Assembly: GCF_016907655.1 (NCBI RefSeq)
Contig: NZ_JAFBCL010000001.1
Location: forward strand, 2,948,001-3,012,000
Direction: 5' to 3'
Length of the DNA: 64,000 nt
From: Saccharothrix algeriensis
Lineage (GTDB): Bacteria > Actinomycetota > Actinomycetes > Mycobacteriales > Pseudonocardiaceae
Part shown: positions 47,824 through 57,153 of the stretch, piece by piece
Numbering within the stretch: position 1 is the stretch's first letter
Layout: each line of letters starts with the position of its first letter
Position numbers and translations under genes: made by a program
Notes under the pieces: model-generated
Databases searched by the model: none
The model's input: the letters and a program-made list of their open reading frames with translations, nothing else
What the model was told of the DNA's origin: nothing

Positions 47824-49026
47824 TCAGCCGCGCTGGAGGGTGGTGAGCATCGCCTCCACGGCGATGCGCGGCTTGACGTTCAGCTCCAGCGCCTCCCGGC
47901 ACGCCAGCACCGCCTCCAGCCGCCGCAGCGCCGACTCCGGCGACCACGACTCGGCGGCGGTCCGCGCGTCCGCCGCCCGGTCGGGGTGGTTCAGCGCGGC
48001 CGCCGCGCCGGACGCGATCACCAGCACGTCCCGGTAGAACGCCGCGAGGTCCACCAGCGCCTGGTCCAGCGAGTCCCGCTGGGTCCGGGTGGCCCGCGAC
48101 TTCTGCCGCTTCTCCAGGTCCTTCAGCGCGCCCTTCGCGCCCCGCGTCGCCGCGGCGGTGCCCTTGCCGGTGCCACCGGCGCCCATGGCGGTCTCCAGCG
48201 CCTGCCGCTCGGCCTCGTCCCGCGACTCGTTGGCGGTCCGGGCGTCCTCCTCGGCCGCCTGCACCAGGCTGTCGGCGCAGGTGAAGATGTCCGCCGCGCG
48301 CCGCAGCGCCAGCGGGACGCGCAGCACGGCCTCCCGCCGCGCCCGCGCCGACCCGTCGGTCGCGAGCCGGCGCGCGCGGCCCACGTGGCCGCCGCACACC
48401 GACGCCGCCCACCGCGCCGCCTCCGCGGCCACGCCCTCCTCCACCAGCGCCGACGCGATCGACTCCGCGCGCGGCGTGCCCAGCGGCACGACCCGGCACC
48501 GCGACCGGATGGTCACCGACACGTCGTCGGGGTGCGCCGACGGCGCGCAGAGCAGGAACACGGTCCGGTCCGGCGGTTCCTCCACGGCCTTGAGCAGGGC
48601 GTTCGACGCTCCCTCGGTCAGCCGGTCGGCGTCGGCGATGATCACCACCTGCCACCGCCCGGACGTGGGCCGCCGCGCGGAGACCTGCACCAGCGACCGC
48701 ATCTCGCCGACCGGGATGGACAGCCCCTCCGGCGCGATCACCCGCACGTCGGCATGCGTGCCGGCCAGCGCCGTGTGGCACCCCGCGCACGCGCCGCAGC
48801 CGGGCCGGTCGTCGACGGCCGTGCACTGGAGGGCCGCCGCGAACGCCCGCGCGGCCTCGGACCGGCCGGAGCCGGGCGGGCCGGTGAACAGCCAGGCGTG
48901 GGTCATCGCGCCGGGGGCGGGCGAACCGCCCGCCACGAGGGACGCGGCGGCCTCGGCGGCGGCGGCGAGCACCGCGACCGCGTCGGGCTGGCCGACGACC
49001 CCGCTCCACACACCCCTGTTGGCCAC
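47824..49026 (-). CDS. holB: DNA polymerase III subunit delta'
   Basis: About 400 residues. Clamp-loader subunit of the replicative polymerase. The AAA+ P-loop is GPPGSGRSE, with Arg in place of the catalytic Lys as often in delta'; zinc-module cysteines C-x8-C-x2-C-x2-C near CGACAGC; ALLKAVEEPP; and the S-R-C sensor in RSRCR. GTG 49026 (VANRGVWSGVVGQ) fits homologues; a TTG at 49035 is less likely. It follows the MFS-Tmk gene by 22 bp. Confidence 0.92.
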   Translation of the reverse strand: MANRGVWSGVVGQPDAVAVLAAAAEAAASLVAGGSPAPGAMTHAWLFTGPPGSGRSEAARAFAAALQCTAVDDRPGCGACAGCHTALAGTHADVRVIAPEGLSIPVGEMRSLVQVSARRPTSGRWQVVIIADADRLTEGASNALLKAVEEPPDRTVFLLCAPSAHPDDVSVTIRSRCRVVPLGTPRAESIASALVEEGVAAEAARWAASVCGGHVGRARRLATDGSARARREAVLRVPLALRRAADIFTCADSLVQAAEEDARTANESRDEAERQALETAMGAGGTGKGTAAATRGAKGALKDLEKRQKSRATRTQRDSLDQALVDLAAFYRDVLVIASGAAAALNHPDRAADARTAAESWSPESALRRLEAVLACREALELNVKPRIAVEAMLTTLQRG

Positions 49027-49048
49027 GGTCGACAAACCTACCGAGCGG

Positions 49049-51058
49049 TCACGAGCTCTCGACGACCGGTCGCACCGGGGCCCGCGCCACCAGCGGCAGC
49101 ACGGCCTCCCGCACGCGCTCGGCGACCTGGTCCACCGGGCCGTCGGCGTCCACCACGACGTACCGCTCGGGGTCGGCCGACGCCATCTCGGTCAGCAGCC
49201 GCTGCACCCGCCAGTGGTGCTCCACCGCGTCCAGCGGGCCGGCGTCCCCGTCCGGGGTCCGGTCCAGCAGCACCGTCACGTCCGGCCGCAGCCGCCCGGT
49301 GGCCCAGTCGACCAGGCCCTCCACCTCGCGCGGTTCGAGCGTGCCCGCGGCGCTGAAGTGCGCCAGCGGGCTGTCCACGTACCGCTCCATCACCACCAGC
49401 GACCCGCCGGCCAGCGCGGGCCGCACCTCGCGCTCCACCACGTCGGCCCGCACCGCCGCCGCCACCAGCGCGTGCGCCCGGACGCCCGCCAGGTCGGCGG
49501 TGGACAGCAGGTCGCGCAGCCGCTGCTCGTCCAGGTCGGGGTCGGAGGCCAGCAGCACCTCGTGCCCGGCCGACCGCAGCGCCCCGGCCAGCAGCCGCGC
49601 CTGGGCGGCGGTGTCCGCCCGGCTCTCGCCCTCCACCGCGATCAGCAGGCCGCCGCCCCGCCTGCCGCGACCGCGCAGCGCGTCCAGCAGGCCGGACAGG
49701 ATGGGCTCCGCCCGGCGGCTGTCCATCTGCCGGTAGGCGATCAGCCCGAGCAGCGCGGCGACCAGCGCGGCGCCGAAGAGCACCGGGCGGGTCCCGTCCA
49801 CCTGCATGGGGTGGCCCAGCACCGTGACCGTCCGCCGCTGGATCACGCTGACCAGCAGCGGGGCGGCGGCGGTCGACGCGCCCAGCACGATCTTGAGCAG
49901 GGACTGCAGCAGCGCGACCGTCCGGCCGCGCATCGCGTCCTCGACCTGGGAGCCGACGATGGTCAGCCCGGTCAGGAACGCCGTGCCGGCGCAGCCGCCG
50001 ACCAGCGCCACCGCGACCAGGGCGACCCACAGGTGCGGCGCGAGGGCCACGACCATCAGGCTCAGCCCCGCCAGCACGATCGTGACGCCGAACAGCCGGT
50101 CGTGCGGCAGCCGGCGGGCCATCCGCGGTGCGAGCGCCATGCCGACCGCCAGGCCGGTGAACACCGCCACGAACAGCAGGCCGAACGCCGGCGCGCCGCC
50201 CAGCAGCGACTGCGAGTACAGCGGCGCCGTGCCGATGACCGCGCCGGCGGCGGCGAACGCGCCGATCATGCCGATCACCAGGCCGCGCACCAGCGGCGTG
50301 CGGCCGGCGTAGCGCAGGCCGTCGCGCAGCATCGCGAAGAAGCCCGGCGCGGCGCCGTCCCCGCGGGTGCGCCGGGCGCTCGCGACCCGGCCGGACAGCT
50401 CCGGGATGCGGGTGGCGACCAGGACCGCCGACGTGACGTAGAGCGCGCCGTTGACCATCACGGCGATGGTGGCGACGCGGAACTCCAGGTCGGTGCTCTG
50501 CAGGTGCAGGTAGCCGGGGATGCCGGAGATCAGCGAGTACAGGCCCGCGCCGCTGATGACGGAGATGCCGTAGGTCATCACCAGGCCGAGCTGGTTGGCC
50601 GTCTCGACCTGGTCGGGGCGGCGCAGCAGGTTCGGCACGGCCGAGTCCTTGGCCGGGATCCACAGCATCGCGCAGCAGCCGACCAGGAAGTTCGCGATGA
50701 ACAGCCACCACGCCGTGCCGACCAGGGCGATGGAGATGAACAGCCCGCCGCGCAGCAGGTCGCAGGCGACCATGATCTTGCGCCGGTCGAACCGGTCGGC
50801 CAGCACGCCGCCGAGCGGGGCGAACAGGATGCCGGGCAGCAGCTGGGTCAGCACCACGAGGCTGAGCGAGAAGCTCTGCCACTGGTAGCTCTCGGTCAGG
50901 TTCGTGACCAGTCCGGTCAGGGCCAGCAATGACAACCAGTCACCGACGCTGCACAGATAGGTGACGCCCCAGAGCCTGCGGAACGGCCGGATCGCCAACA
51001 CACTGCGAATCCGGTGGCTGGTCGACGCCGCTGTGCCGGTGTCCTGGATGGTGCTCAC
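49049..51058 (-). CDS. MFS transporter fused to a thymidylate kinase domain with degenerate P-loop
   Basis: About 669 residues. The first 430 are an MFS permease of about 12 helices (LAPLGGVLADRFDRRK-like loop). The last 210 match dTMP kinase: ERYVDSPLAHFSA, a lid region DRTPDGDAG, and VDADGPVDQVAERV. Where the kinase needs G-x-D-G-x-G-K-S/T the sequence is EGESRADTAAQ, lacking Lys and the glycines, so kinase activity is doubtful. The fusion itself is known in actinomycetes. GTG 51058 follows a TACGCT -10-like box; GTG 51106 is upstream of that and less likely. Confidence 0.88.
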   Translation of the reverse strand: MSTIQDTGTAASTSHRIRSVLAIRPFRRLWGVTYLCSVGDWLSLLALTGLVTNLTESYQWQSFSLSLVVLTQLLPGILFAPLGGVLADRFDRRKIMVACDLLRGGLFISIALVGTAWWLFIANFLVGCCAMLWIPAKDSAVPNLLRRPDQVETANQLGLVMTYGISVISGAGLYSLISGIPGYLHLQSTDLEFRVATIAVMVNGALYVTSAVLVATRIPELSGRVASARRTRGDGAAPGFFAMLRDGLRYAGRTPLVRGLVIGMIGAFAAAGAVIGTAPLYSQSLLGGAPAFGLLFVAVFTGLAVGMALAPRMARRLPHDRLFGVTIVLAGLSLMVVALAPHLWVALVAVALVGGCAGTAFLTGLTIVGSQVEDAMRGRTVALLQSLLKIVLGASTAAAPLLVSVIQRRTVTVLGHPMQVDGTRPVLFGAALVAALLGLIAYRQMDSRRAEPILSGLLDALRGRGRRGGGLLIAVEGESRADTAAQARLLAGALRSAGHEVLLASDPDLDEQRLRDLLSTADLAGVRAHALVAAAVRADVVEREVRPALAGGSLVVMERYVDSPLAHFSAAGTLEPREVEGLVDWATGRLRPDVTVLLDRTPDGDAGPLDAVEHHWRVQRLLTEMASADPERYVVVDADGPVDQVAERVREAVLPLVARAPVRPVVESS

Positions 51059-51139
51059 CCCCGCCGTTCGTGCAGGGAAACAGCGTAGCCGGGACGATTC
51101 AGCCACATGACCGCATCCGCCAACCGGGTGGTCGGCGGG

Positions 51140-51700
51140 TCACCGGAACAAGTCCGCCACGAACCCGATGATCTCACGCGCGACGCCGACCAGCAGCCCG
51201 CTCGACACCGCCAGGACCAGCAGCCACCCCACCAACCCGCCCTTGCCGCCCCTGCGCTCGGGCTGGACCACCGCCGTCGGCAGGGGGACGGGCGCCATGC
51301 GCGACCCGCTCCCCGGTGGCGCGCCCTGCGCGGGCGGCACGACCTGCGCGGGCACGCGTCGGGCCGCCCTGCGCGCCGCGGGCCCGCGCACCGGCCGGGT
51401 GGGCGCGGCAGGGGGTCCGGGCGCCGCCGGGGCTGGGTCGGGCTCGTCGGCGCCCCCGGCGGGGAGCGCGTCGGGGAACGGCGCGTCCCGCGCGACCGAC
51501 AACGCGTCGGGGAACACCGCGTCACCGCGCGCCGTCGACAGCGCGTCGGGGAACGCGGCGTCCCGCGCGACCGGGCCCGTCAGCGCGTCGGGCAGCGGTC
51601 GGGGCGCCGGCCCGCCGGCCGCCACCAGGCCCGCCGACGGGTCCGCGAACGCGCGAGGCGGCGGTGGCGCCTGCGTGCCGTCGAGGCCGGAGTCGTCCAC
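51140..51700 (-). CDS. Tail-anchored membrane protein with PDAL repeats, unknown
   Basis: 186 residues that I do not recognise. The N-terminal half has four units of the form PDAL-x7-9-ARDA-x-F (about residues 36-80), then a Pro/Ala/Arg-rich linker, a basic KGG segment, and one C-terminal membrane helix (about 157-177) ending in LFR. The topology suggests a cytoplasmic protein held to the membrane by its tail. GTG 51700; it follows topA by 16 bp in the same direction. Confidence 0.65.
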   Translation of the reverse strand: MDDSGLDGTQAPPPPRAFADPSAGLVAAGGPAPRPLPDALTGPVARDAAFPDALSTARGDAVFPDALSVARDAPFPDALPAGGADEPDPAPAAPGPPAAPTRPVRGPAARRAARRVPAQVVPPAQGAPPGSGSRMAPVPLPTAVVQPERRGGKGGLVGWLLVLAVSSGLLVGVAREIIGFVADLFR

Positions 51701-51716
51701 CGCCGCACCACCCGTC

Positions 51717-54482
51717 TCAGCTCTTCGACTTGGCCGGGGCCTTCTTGCGCGCCGGCGCCTTCTTCTTCGTCACCGGGCCCTTGGCGCGCTTCTCCGCCAG
51801 CAGCTCCGCCGCCCGCTCGTCGGTCAGCCCCTCGACGCTGTCCGACTTGCGCAGCGACGCGTTGGTCTCGCCGTCGGTGACGTAGGGCCCGAACCGGCCC
51901 TCCTTGACCACCATCGGCTTGCCCGACACCGGGTCCGCCCCCAGCTCCTTCAGCGGCGGCGCGGCGGCGGCCCGACCGCGCTTCTTGGGCTCGGCGTAGA
52001 TCCTGAGCGCCTCGTCCAGGGTCACCGTGAACAGCTGGTCCTCGCTGGTCAGCGACCGCGAGTCGGTGCCCTTCTTCAGGTAGGGCCCGTACCGGCCGTT
52101 CTGCGCGGTGATCTCGGCCCCGGTCTCCGGGTCCTTGCCCACCACGCGCGGCAGCGACAGCAGCCGCAGCGCGTCGTCCAGCGTCACCGTGTCCAGCGAC
52201 ATGCTCTTGAACAGCGACCCGGTGCGCGGCTTGGGCGCCTTCTTGCCGTCCGGCGGCTCCGGCAGGACCTCCGTCACGTACGGCCCGAACCGGCCCTCCT
52301 TGGCCACGATCTCGTGACCGGTGACCGGGTCCGCGCCCAGCGAGCGGCCTTCCTGCGGGGTCGCGAACAGCTTCTCGGCGACCTCCCGGTTCAGCTCGTC
52401 CGGCGGCAGGTCGTCCGGCAGGTTCGCGCGCTGCGAGGTCAGCCCGCCGTCCGGGCCCTCGACCTCGCGCTCCAGGTACGGCCCGTAGCGGCCGACCCGG
52501 ACCACGACCGTGCGGCCCTCCAGGTCCACGAACAGCGGGATCGAGTTCACCTCGCGGGCGTCGATCTGCTCGACGCTCGACCCGACCAGCTTCTTCAGGC
52601 CGCCCGAGCGGCCCACCGACGACTCCGGGCCGACGTTGCCGCCGAAGTAGAACCCGGACAGCCAGGTCGTGCGCTCCTGGCGGCCGGCGGCGATGCCGTC
52701 CAGCTCGTCCTCCAGCGCGGCGGTGAAGTCGTAGTCCACCAGCCGCCCGAAGTGCCGCTCCAGCAGGCCCACCACCGCGAACGCCACCCAGGACGGGACC
52801 AGCGCGGAGCCCTTCTTCCACACGTAGCCGCGGTCCTGGACGGTGCTGATGATCGACGCGTAGGTGGACGGGCGGCCGATGCCCAGCTCCTCCATCGTCT
52901 TGATCAGGCTCGCCTCGGTGAAGCGCGGCGGCGGCGACGTCGCGTGCCCGTCCGCCGACAGCTCGGTCGCGACCAGCGCCTGGTCCTTCGCCAGCTGCGG
53001 CAGCCGCGACTCGGCGTCGTCGGACTCGCCGCCCGCCTCCGAGTCGACCGTCTCGACGTACGCCTTGAGGAAGCCCGCGAACGTGATCGTGCGGCCGGAC
53101 GCGGCGAAGGTGACCTCCTCGCCGCCCGGACCGCTGCCGCCGGGCACCGCCCGCGTGACGCCGGAGATGCGCACGCTGGTCGTGTTGCCGCGCGCGTCGG
53201 CCATCTGCGAGGCGATCGTGCGCTGCCAGATCAGCTCGTAGAGCTTGAACTCGTCGGCCTCCAGCTCCCGCGCCACCTGGCCGGGCGTGCGGAACACCTC
53301 GCCGGCGGGGCGGATGGCCTCGTGCGCCTCCTGGGCGTTCTTGACCTTCCGGTTGTACTGGCGGGGCTCCCTGGCCACGTACTGCGCCCCGTACAGCTCG
53401 GTGGCCTGCGCGCGGGCCGCGCTGATCGCCGTCTCCGACAGGGTCGTGCTGTCGGTGCGCATGTAGGTGATGTAGCCGTTCTCGTACAGCTTCTGCGCGG
53501 TCCGCATCGTCCGGTCCGCCGAGAACCGCAGCTTGCGCCCCGCCTCCTGCTGGAGGGTCGAGGTCATGAACGGCGCGTACGGCTTGCGCGTGTACGGCTT
53601 CTCCTCCACCGAGGTGACCGCCATCGCGGCGTCGGCCAGGCCGGCGGCGATCGCGCGGGCCTGCGCCTCGTCCAGGACGCGGACCTCCGCGCCCTCCTTG
53701 AGGCGGCCGGTGGACTCGAAGTCGCGCCCGGTGGCCAGCCGCACGCCGTCCACGGCCACCAGGCGCGCGCCGAACGCGCGCGGCGAGGCGGCCTCCCCCG
53801 CGTCCACGGTCGCCGAGACGTCCCAGTAGGAGGCGGAGACGAACTTCATCCGCTCCCGCTCGCGCTCGACCACGATCCGGGTCGCCACCGACTGCACGCG
53901 GCCCGCCGAGAGCTTCGGCATGACCTTCTTCCACAGCACGGGGCTGACCTCGTAGCCGTAGAGGCGGTCCAGGATGCGCCGGGTCTCCTGCGCGTCGACC
54001 AGGTCCTGGTCGAGGTCGCGGGGGTTCGCCGCGGCGGCGAGGATCGCGGGCTCGGTGATCTCGTGGAACACCATCCGGCGGACCGGCACCTTGGGCTTGA
54101 GGGTGTCCAGGAGGTGCCAGGCGATCGCCTCGCCCTCCCGGTCGCCGTCCGTCGCGAGGTACAGCTCGTCGACGTCCTTGAGCAGCTCCTTCAGCTCCGC
54201 GACGGTCGACTTCTTGTCCGGCGTGACCACGTAGAGGGGCTCGAAGTCGTGGTCGACGTCGACCCCGAGCCGCGCCCACGGCTGGCCCTTGTACTTGGCG
54301 GGCACGTCCGCCGCGCCGCGCGGCAGGTCCCGGATGTGCCCCTTGGATGACTCCACGACGAAGTCGTTGCCGAGGTAGGACGCGATCTTCCGCGCCTTCG
54401 CGGGCGACTCGACGATCACCAACCGCCGGTTACCGCCCGCTGATCCCCCGCTGCTCTTCTTCGCCCGTGTCGATCCAGCCAC
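51717..54482 (-). CDS. topA: DNA topoisomerase I
   Basis: About 921 residues. Relaxes negative supercoils. The TOPRIM domain begins LVIVESPAKARKI, the catalytic Tyr is in YITYMRTDST, and the long C-terminal region has four repeats of the RxGRYGPYL/KEGRFGPYV type in place of zinc fingers, as in mycobacteria. It ends in a Lys-rich tail (KKKAPARKKAPAKSKS). GTG 54482 starts VAGSTRAKKSSGG; the frame is open to 54548, so the exact start is uncertain. Confidence 0.96.
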   Translation of the reverse strand: MAGSTRAKKSSGGSAGGNRRLVIVESPAKARKIASYLGNDFVVESSKGHIRDLPRGAADVPAKYKGQPWARLGVDVDHDFEPLYVVTPDKKSTVAELKELLKDVDELYLATDGDREGEAIAWHLLDTLKPKVPVRRMVFHEITEPAILAAAANPRDLDQDLVDAQETRRILDRLYGYEVSPVLWKKVMPKLSAGRVQSVATRIVVERERERMKFVSASYWDVSATVDAGEAASPRAFGARLVAVDGVRLATGRDFESTGRLKEGAEVRVLDEAQARAIAAGLADAAMAVTSVEEKPYTRKPYAPFMTSTLQQEAGRKLRFSADRTMRTAQKLYENGYITYMRTDSTTLSETAISAARAQATELYGAQYVAREPRQYNRKVKNAQEAHEAIRPAGEVFRTPGQVARELEADEFKLYELIWQRTIASQMADARGNTTSVRISGVTRAVPGGSGPGGEEVTFAASGRTITFAGFLKAYVETVDSEAGGESDDAESRLPQLAKDQALVATELSADGHATSPPPRFTEASLIKTMEELGIGRPSTYASIISTVQDRGYVWKKGSALVPSWVAFAVVGLLERHFGRLVDYDFTAALEDELDGIAAGRQERTTWLSGFYFGGNVGPESSVGRSGGLKKLVGSSVEQIDAREVNSIPLFVDLEGRTVVVRVGRYGPYLEREVEGPDGGLTSQRANLPDDLPPDELNREVAEKLFATPQEGRSLGADPVTGHEIVAKEGRFGPYVTEVLPEPPDGKKAPKPRTGSLFKSMSLDTVTLDDALRLLSLPRVVGKDPETGAEITAQNGRYGPYLKKGTDSRSLTSEDQLFTVTLDEALRIYAEPKKRGRAAAAPPLKELGADPVSGKPMVVKEGRFGPYVTDGETNASLRKSDSVEGLTDERAAELLAEKRAKGPVTKKKAPARKKAPAKSKS

Positions 54483-54608
54483 GCCGTCCCGCTCTCTCCG
54501 AACACTGTGTCCCGACCCGCCAGTGTGCACTGTCCTTCGTCGCCGCATGGGCAGCCCTGGTCGGGACAGGGTGGCACAAGCGCGTCCGATCCCCCGTCAG
54601 GAGGACCG

Positions 54609-55421
54609 CTAGGCGGCCGGCCAGGTGCGTTCGACGACTCCGCGCGGAGCACGCCCGACCAGCTCGGCCAGCCGCTCCAGCCGGCGCCGGCCCACCACGC
54701 GCAGCGCCGGGCCGCCGGACCCGAGCAGTGTCGCCGGGAGCCCGGAGGCTGCCAACGCCTTTTGCAGCGGCTCGTGGGTGGCGGGGGCCGCCGGGTCCAG
54801 GCCGAGCACGTACGCGGACTCGGCCCAGCGGCCGGAGGCCAGCGCCCACAGCCGCAGCACGCCGCCGTGCGGGGTGAACCCCGGCGGCACCACCTTGGCC
54901 CCGCCCGCGAGCCACTGGCCCGCCAGGCCGGTCAGGTCGGTGCGGAACGCCGTGGCGACCTCCAGCCCGCGCCGCGCGGGCGGCAGCGCCCGCGCGCCCG
55001 GGTCGTCCCCCGCCCGGCCGGGCCGGGGGCGGCCGAACACCACGCCGCCCGGTTCGGCCTCGTCCTCGACCACTTCATCCGTTTGGTCGGTGATGTCCGG
55101 TTCTTCCGGGGCGGGGTCGGGCGGCTCTCCGCGCTCGTCCTGCCCGTCGCGCCCGTCCTGCTCGTCGGCGGGATCGGCCGCGCCGTCCGGGTCGGCCGGC
55201 CCCGCGGGGCGCTCGACCGCGTCGAGGCGGGCGTGCACGCCCCGCTCGGCCAGCGCCGCGACCAGCGCCAGCCCCCGCCACCGCTCGTCCAGGGGCACGG
55301 AGATGCGGGCCGCCCGGCCGCGCGCGAACCCCACCGCCCGACCGGGCCCGCACAGCAGTCCGGCCAGGTCCGCGACGCAGGGCGAGCGCGCCTCCGCCGA
55401 GAAGAAGGACAGTTGCCCCAC
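54609..55421 (-). CDS. Unknown protein with acidic linker, upstream of topA
   Basis: 270 residues, not recognised. An N-terminal domain (1-75, MGQLSFFSAEARSP and CGPGRAVGFARGRAARISVPL) and a C-terminal domain (about 155-270, FRTDLTGLAGQWLAGGAK to GRRRLERLAELVG) are joined by a 70-residue Asp/Glu/Pro-rich linker. A TACGCT -10 box eight bases before GTG 55421 suggests a leaderless transcript. Genes like it seem to lie beside topA in related genera (from memory), so it could be linked to DNA topology, but that is a guess. Confidence 0.65.
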   Translation of the reverse strand: MGQLSFFSAEARSPCVADLAGLLCGPGRAVGFARGRAARISVPLDERWRGLALVAALAERGVHARLDAVERPAGPADPDGAADPADEQDGRDGQDERGEPPDPAPEEPDITDQTDEVVEDEAEPGGVVFGRPRPGRAGDDPGARALPPARRGLEVATAFRTDLTGLAGQWLAGGAKVVPPGFTPHGGVLRLWALASGRWAESAYVLGLDPAAPATHEPLQKALAASGLPATLLGSGGPALRVVGRRRLERLAELVGRAPRGVVERTWPAA

Positions 55422-55527
55422 GACCAGGCAGCGTAGAACACACGTTCGACCACGGCCAGTCTCCGACCGGGCGATCCCGCCCGGTCGGAGGTGGCGCCGC
55501 CGGTGATCGGCGGTGGTGCCGCCGGTG

Positions 55528-56145
55528 TCAGCCGCCGAGGTTCTTCAGCGTGTCGCTCATCGCGACGCACTCCGGGGCCTGCTTGAAGGCGGCGCCGAGC
55601 TCCGGGTCGTCCTGGAGCTTCTTGATCTGCTCCTGGAGCTTGGTCGGGTCGGCCTCGTCGCCGCCCAACTGCTCCAGCTTGGTGGCGAACTCCGGGTCGT
55701 TCGGGTCGAGCTTGGCCAGTTCTTCACTCGCCGTGTTCAACGACTTACCGGATTCAGTGAAGAACTTCACCAGTTCGTCGTGCAGCGCCTGGGCCTCCGG
55801 TGACGGCGCACCCAGCGCGTCCAGCTTCGCTCCGGCGTCCGCCATCGACTTGCCCGACTTCGTCGAGTACTCCATCAGCGCGGCCTTCTGCGCCGCCGGG
55901 TCGTTCGCCCCGCCTTCGAGCATGACCTTGAGCAGCTGCATGACGCTCTCGACGGTCGGCGCGATGCCCTCGCAGAACGTCCCGGTCCACTTCACCGGGT
56001 CCGCCGCCGCGGCAGGCGTGGTCGTGGTGGCCGCCGAAGTGCCGGTGGTCGACCCGCTGGAGCCGGCGGACCCGGACGAGCCGGAACACGCGCCCGTCAG
56101 CAGAACGGCCGCCAGCACCCCGACCAGGGCAGTGCGGTGCTTCAC
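55528..56145 (-). CDS. Secreted lipoprotein, unknown
   Basis: 205 residues. A signal peptide ends in a lipobox L-T-G-A-C (Cys20), then a Ser/Gly/Thr spacer and an all-helical domain with two remaining Cys (FCEG and PECVAM) that may pair. Related in layout to the next gene. Function unknown. Confidence 0.85.
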   Translation of the reverse strand: MKHRTALVGVLAAVLLTGACSGSSGSAGSSGSTTGTSAATTTTPAAAADPVKWTGTFCEGIAPTVESVMQLLKVMLEGGANDPAAQKAALMEYSTKSGKSMADAGAKLDALGAPSPEAQALHDELVKFFTESGKSLNTASEELAKLDPNDPEFATKLEQLGGDEADPTKLQEQIKKLQDDPELGAAFKQAPECVAMSDTLKNLGG

Positions 56146-56275
56146 AGGAACCCCCCAAATTGGTCCGAACGGAAGACCGGCAACCTACTACGGGGCGCGG
56201 GCGCCGGTCCGAACGGGATGCGGGGCGCGTCCGCCGGCCCCGCGAGCGCCGTTCGGGGCCGTGCCGCGGGCGGGG

Positions 56276-56896
56276 TCACGTGGTGGGGGACGCCGGCGCG
56301 CTGGTGGACGCCGGCGGGCTGGAGGGCTCCGAGGAGCCGGAGGACTCCGACTCGGACGGGCGGAGGGTGCGCAGCGCCTGGCAGGACTCCGCCTGCTCGG
56401 CGGCGTCCCGCAGCTCCGGGGTGGCCTCCAGCTGCTTCAGGGGCTCCACGAACTGGTCGAGCCGGGCGATCGCCTCACCGGCGGCCTGGAGCCCTCCCAC
56501 GGGGTCGTTGGCGTCCGCCTGCTCGACGGCGACCTTGGCGTCGCTGAAGGACTGGGCGATCTCGGAGAACGTCGTGGCCATCTTCGACACCTGCTCGTCG
56601 CCCCCCGCGACCGGCGACGGCCCGACCTCGCGCAACTTGCCCGCGGTCTGGTTGAAGGCGTCCGCCATCTGCCCCATGTAGGCGCTCATGTCGGCCTTCA
56701 GCTTCACGGGGTCGTTGGCGTCCAGCTTCGGCGGCGTCTTCGGCACGGACACGAAGGAGGCGGCGGCCGTGCACACCCTGTCCATGTAGGCGACGGCGTC
56801 ATTGGGCGCGGCCGAGGTCGACGGGGCCGGGTCGCCACCGGACCCGCATCCGGCGGCCAGCGCCGCGGCGGCCACGAGGGCAAGGCGGATCCTCAT
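56276..56896 (-). CDS. Secreted lipoprotein, paralogue-like
   Basis: 206 residues. Signal peptide with lipobox A-A-G-C, a short Ser/Thr/Pro spacer, and a helical domain with a Cys pair (RVCTAA and ESCQAL) placed as in the neighbouring lipoprotein. The C-terminus is a Ser/Pro/Glu-rich tail. ATG 56896 has GGAGAG upstream; a GTG sits one codon earlier. The pair probably arose by duplication. Confidence 0.85.
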   Translation of the reverse strand: MRIRLALVAAAALAAGCGSGGDPAPSTSAAPNDAVAYMDRVCTAAASFVSVPKTPPKLDANDPVKLKADMSAYMGQMADAFNQTAGKLREVGPSPVAGGDEQVSKMATTFSEIAQSFSDAKVAVEQADANDPVGGLQAAGEAIARLDQFVEPLKQLEATPELRDAAEQAESCQALRTLRPSESESSGSSEPSSPPASTSAPASPTT

Positions 56897-57098
56897 CACG
56901 GACTCTCCTCACGAAAACACCGGAACTCCCAGTCTGCCCAAGACCGGGCCGGTCGGCTCACGCACCCGGACAAGCCGCCCGTTTCGGGTGCCCCGCCGGG
57001 GCCGCCCCCACACGTCGAGGCAGCCCGCGCACGACCCGTCAGCGGCAACCCGCGCGGATCGCGCCCGCCGTGAGGAGCCGGCCGCCCGACCCCGCACG

Positions 57099-57144
57099 CG
57101 CCGCGGGCGGGCGCCCCCCGGAGGGAGGACGCCCGCCCGCGGCG
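57099..57144 (-). terminator. Terminator of hppA
   Basis: A perfect 15-bp stem (57099-57113 with 57130-57144) around a 16-nt loop, 9 bp after the hppA stop on the minus strand. Confidence 0.8.
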
Positions 57145-57153
57145 GTCAGCCGG

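Noticed and set aside
47589..47846. 85-residue plus-strand ORF near tRNA-Thr
   Set aside because: Low-complexity Pro/Arg/Ala peptide overlapping the holB 3' end, without a ribosome site.
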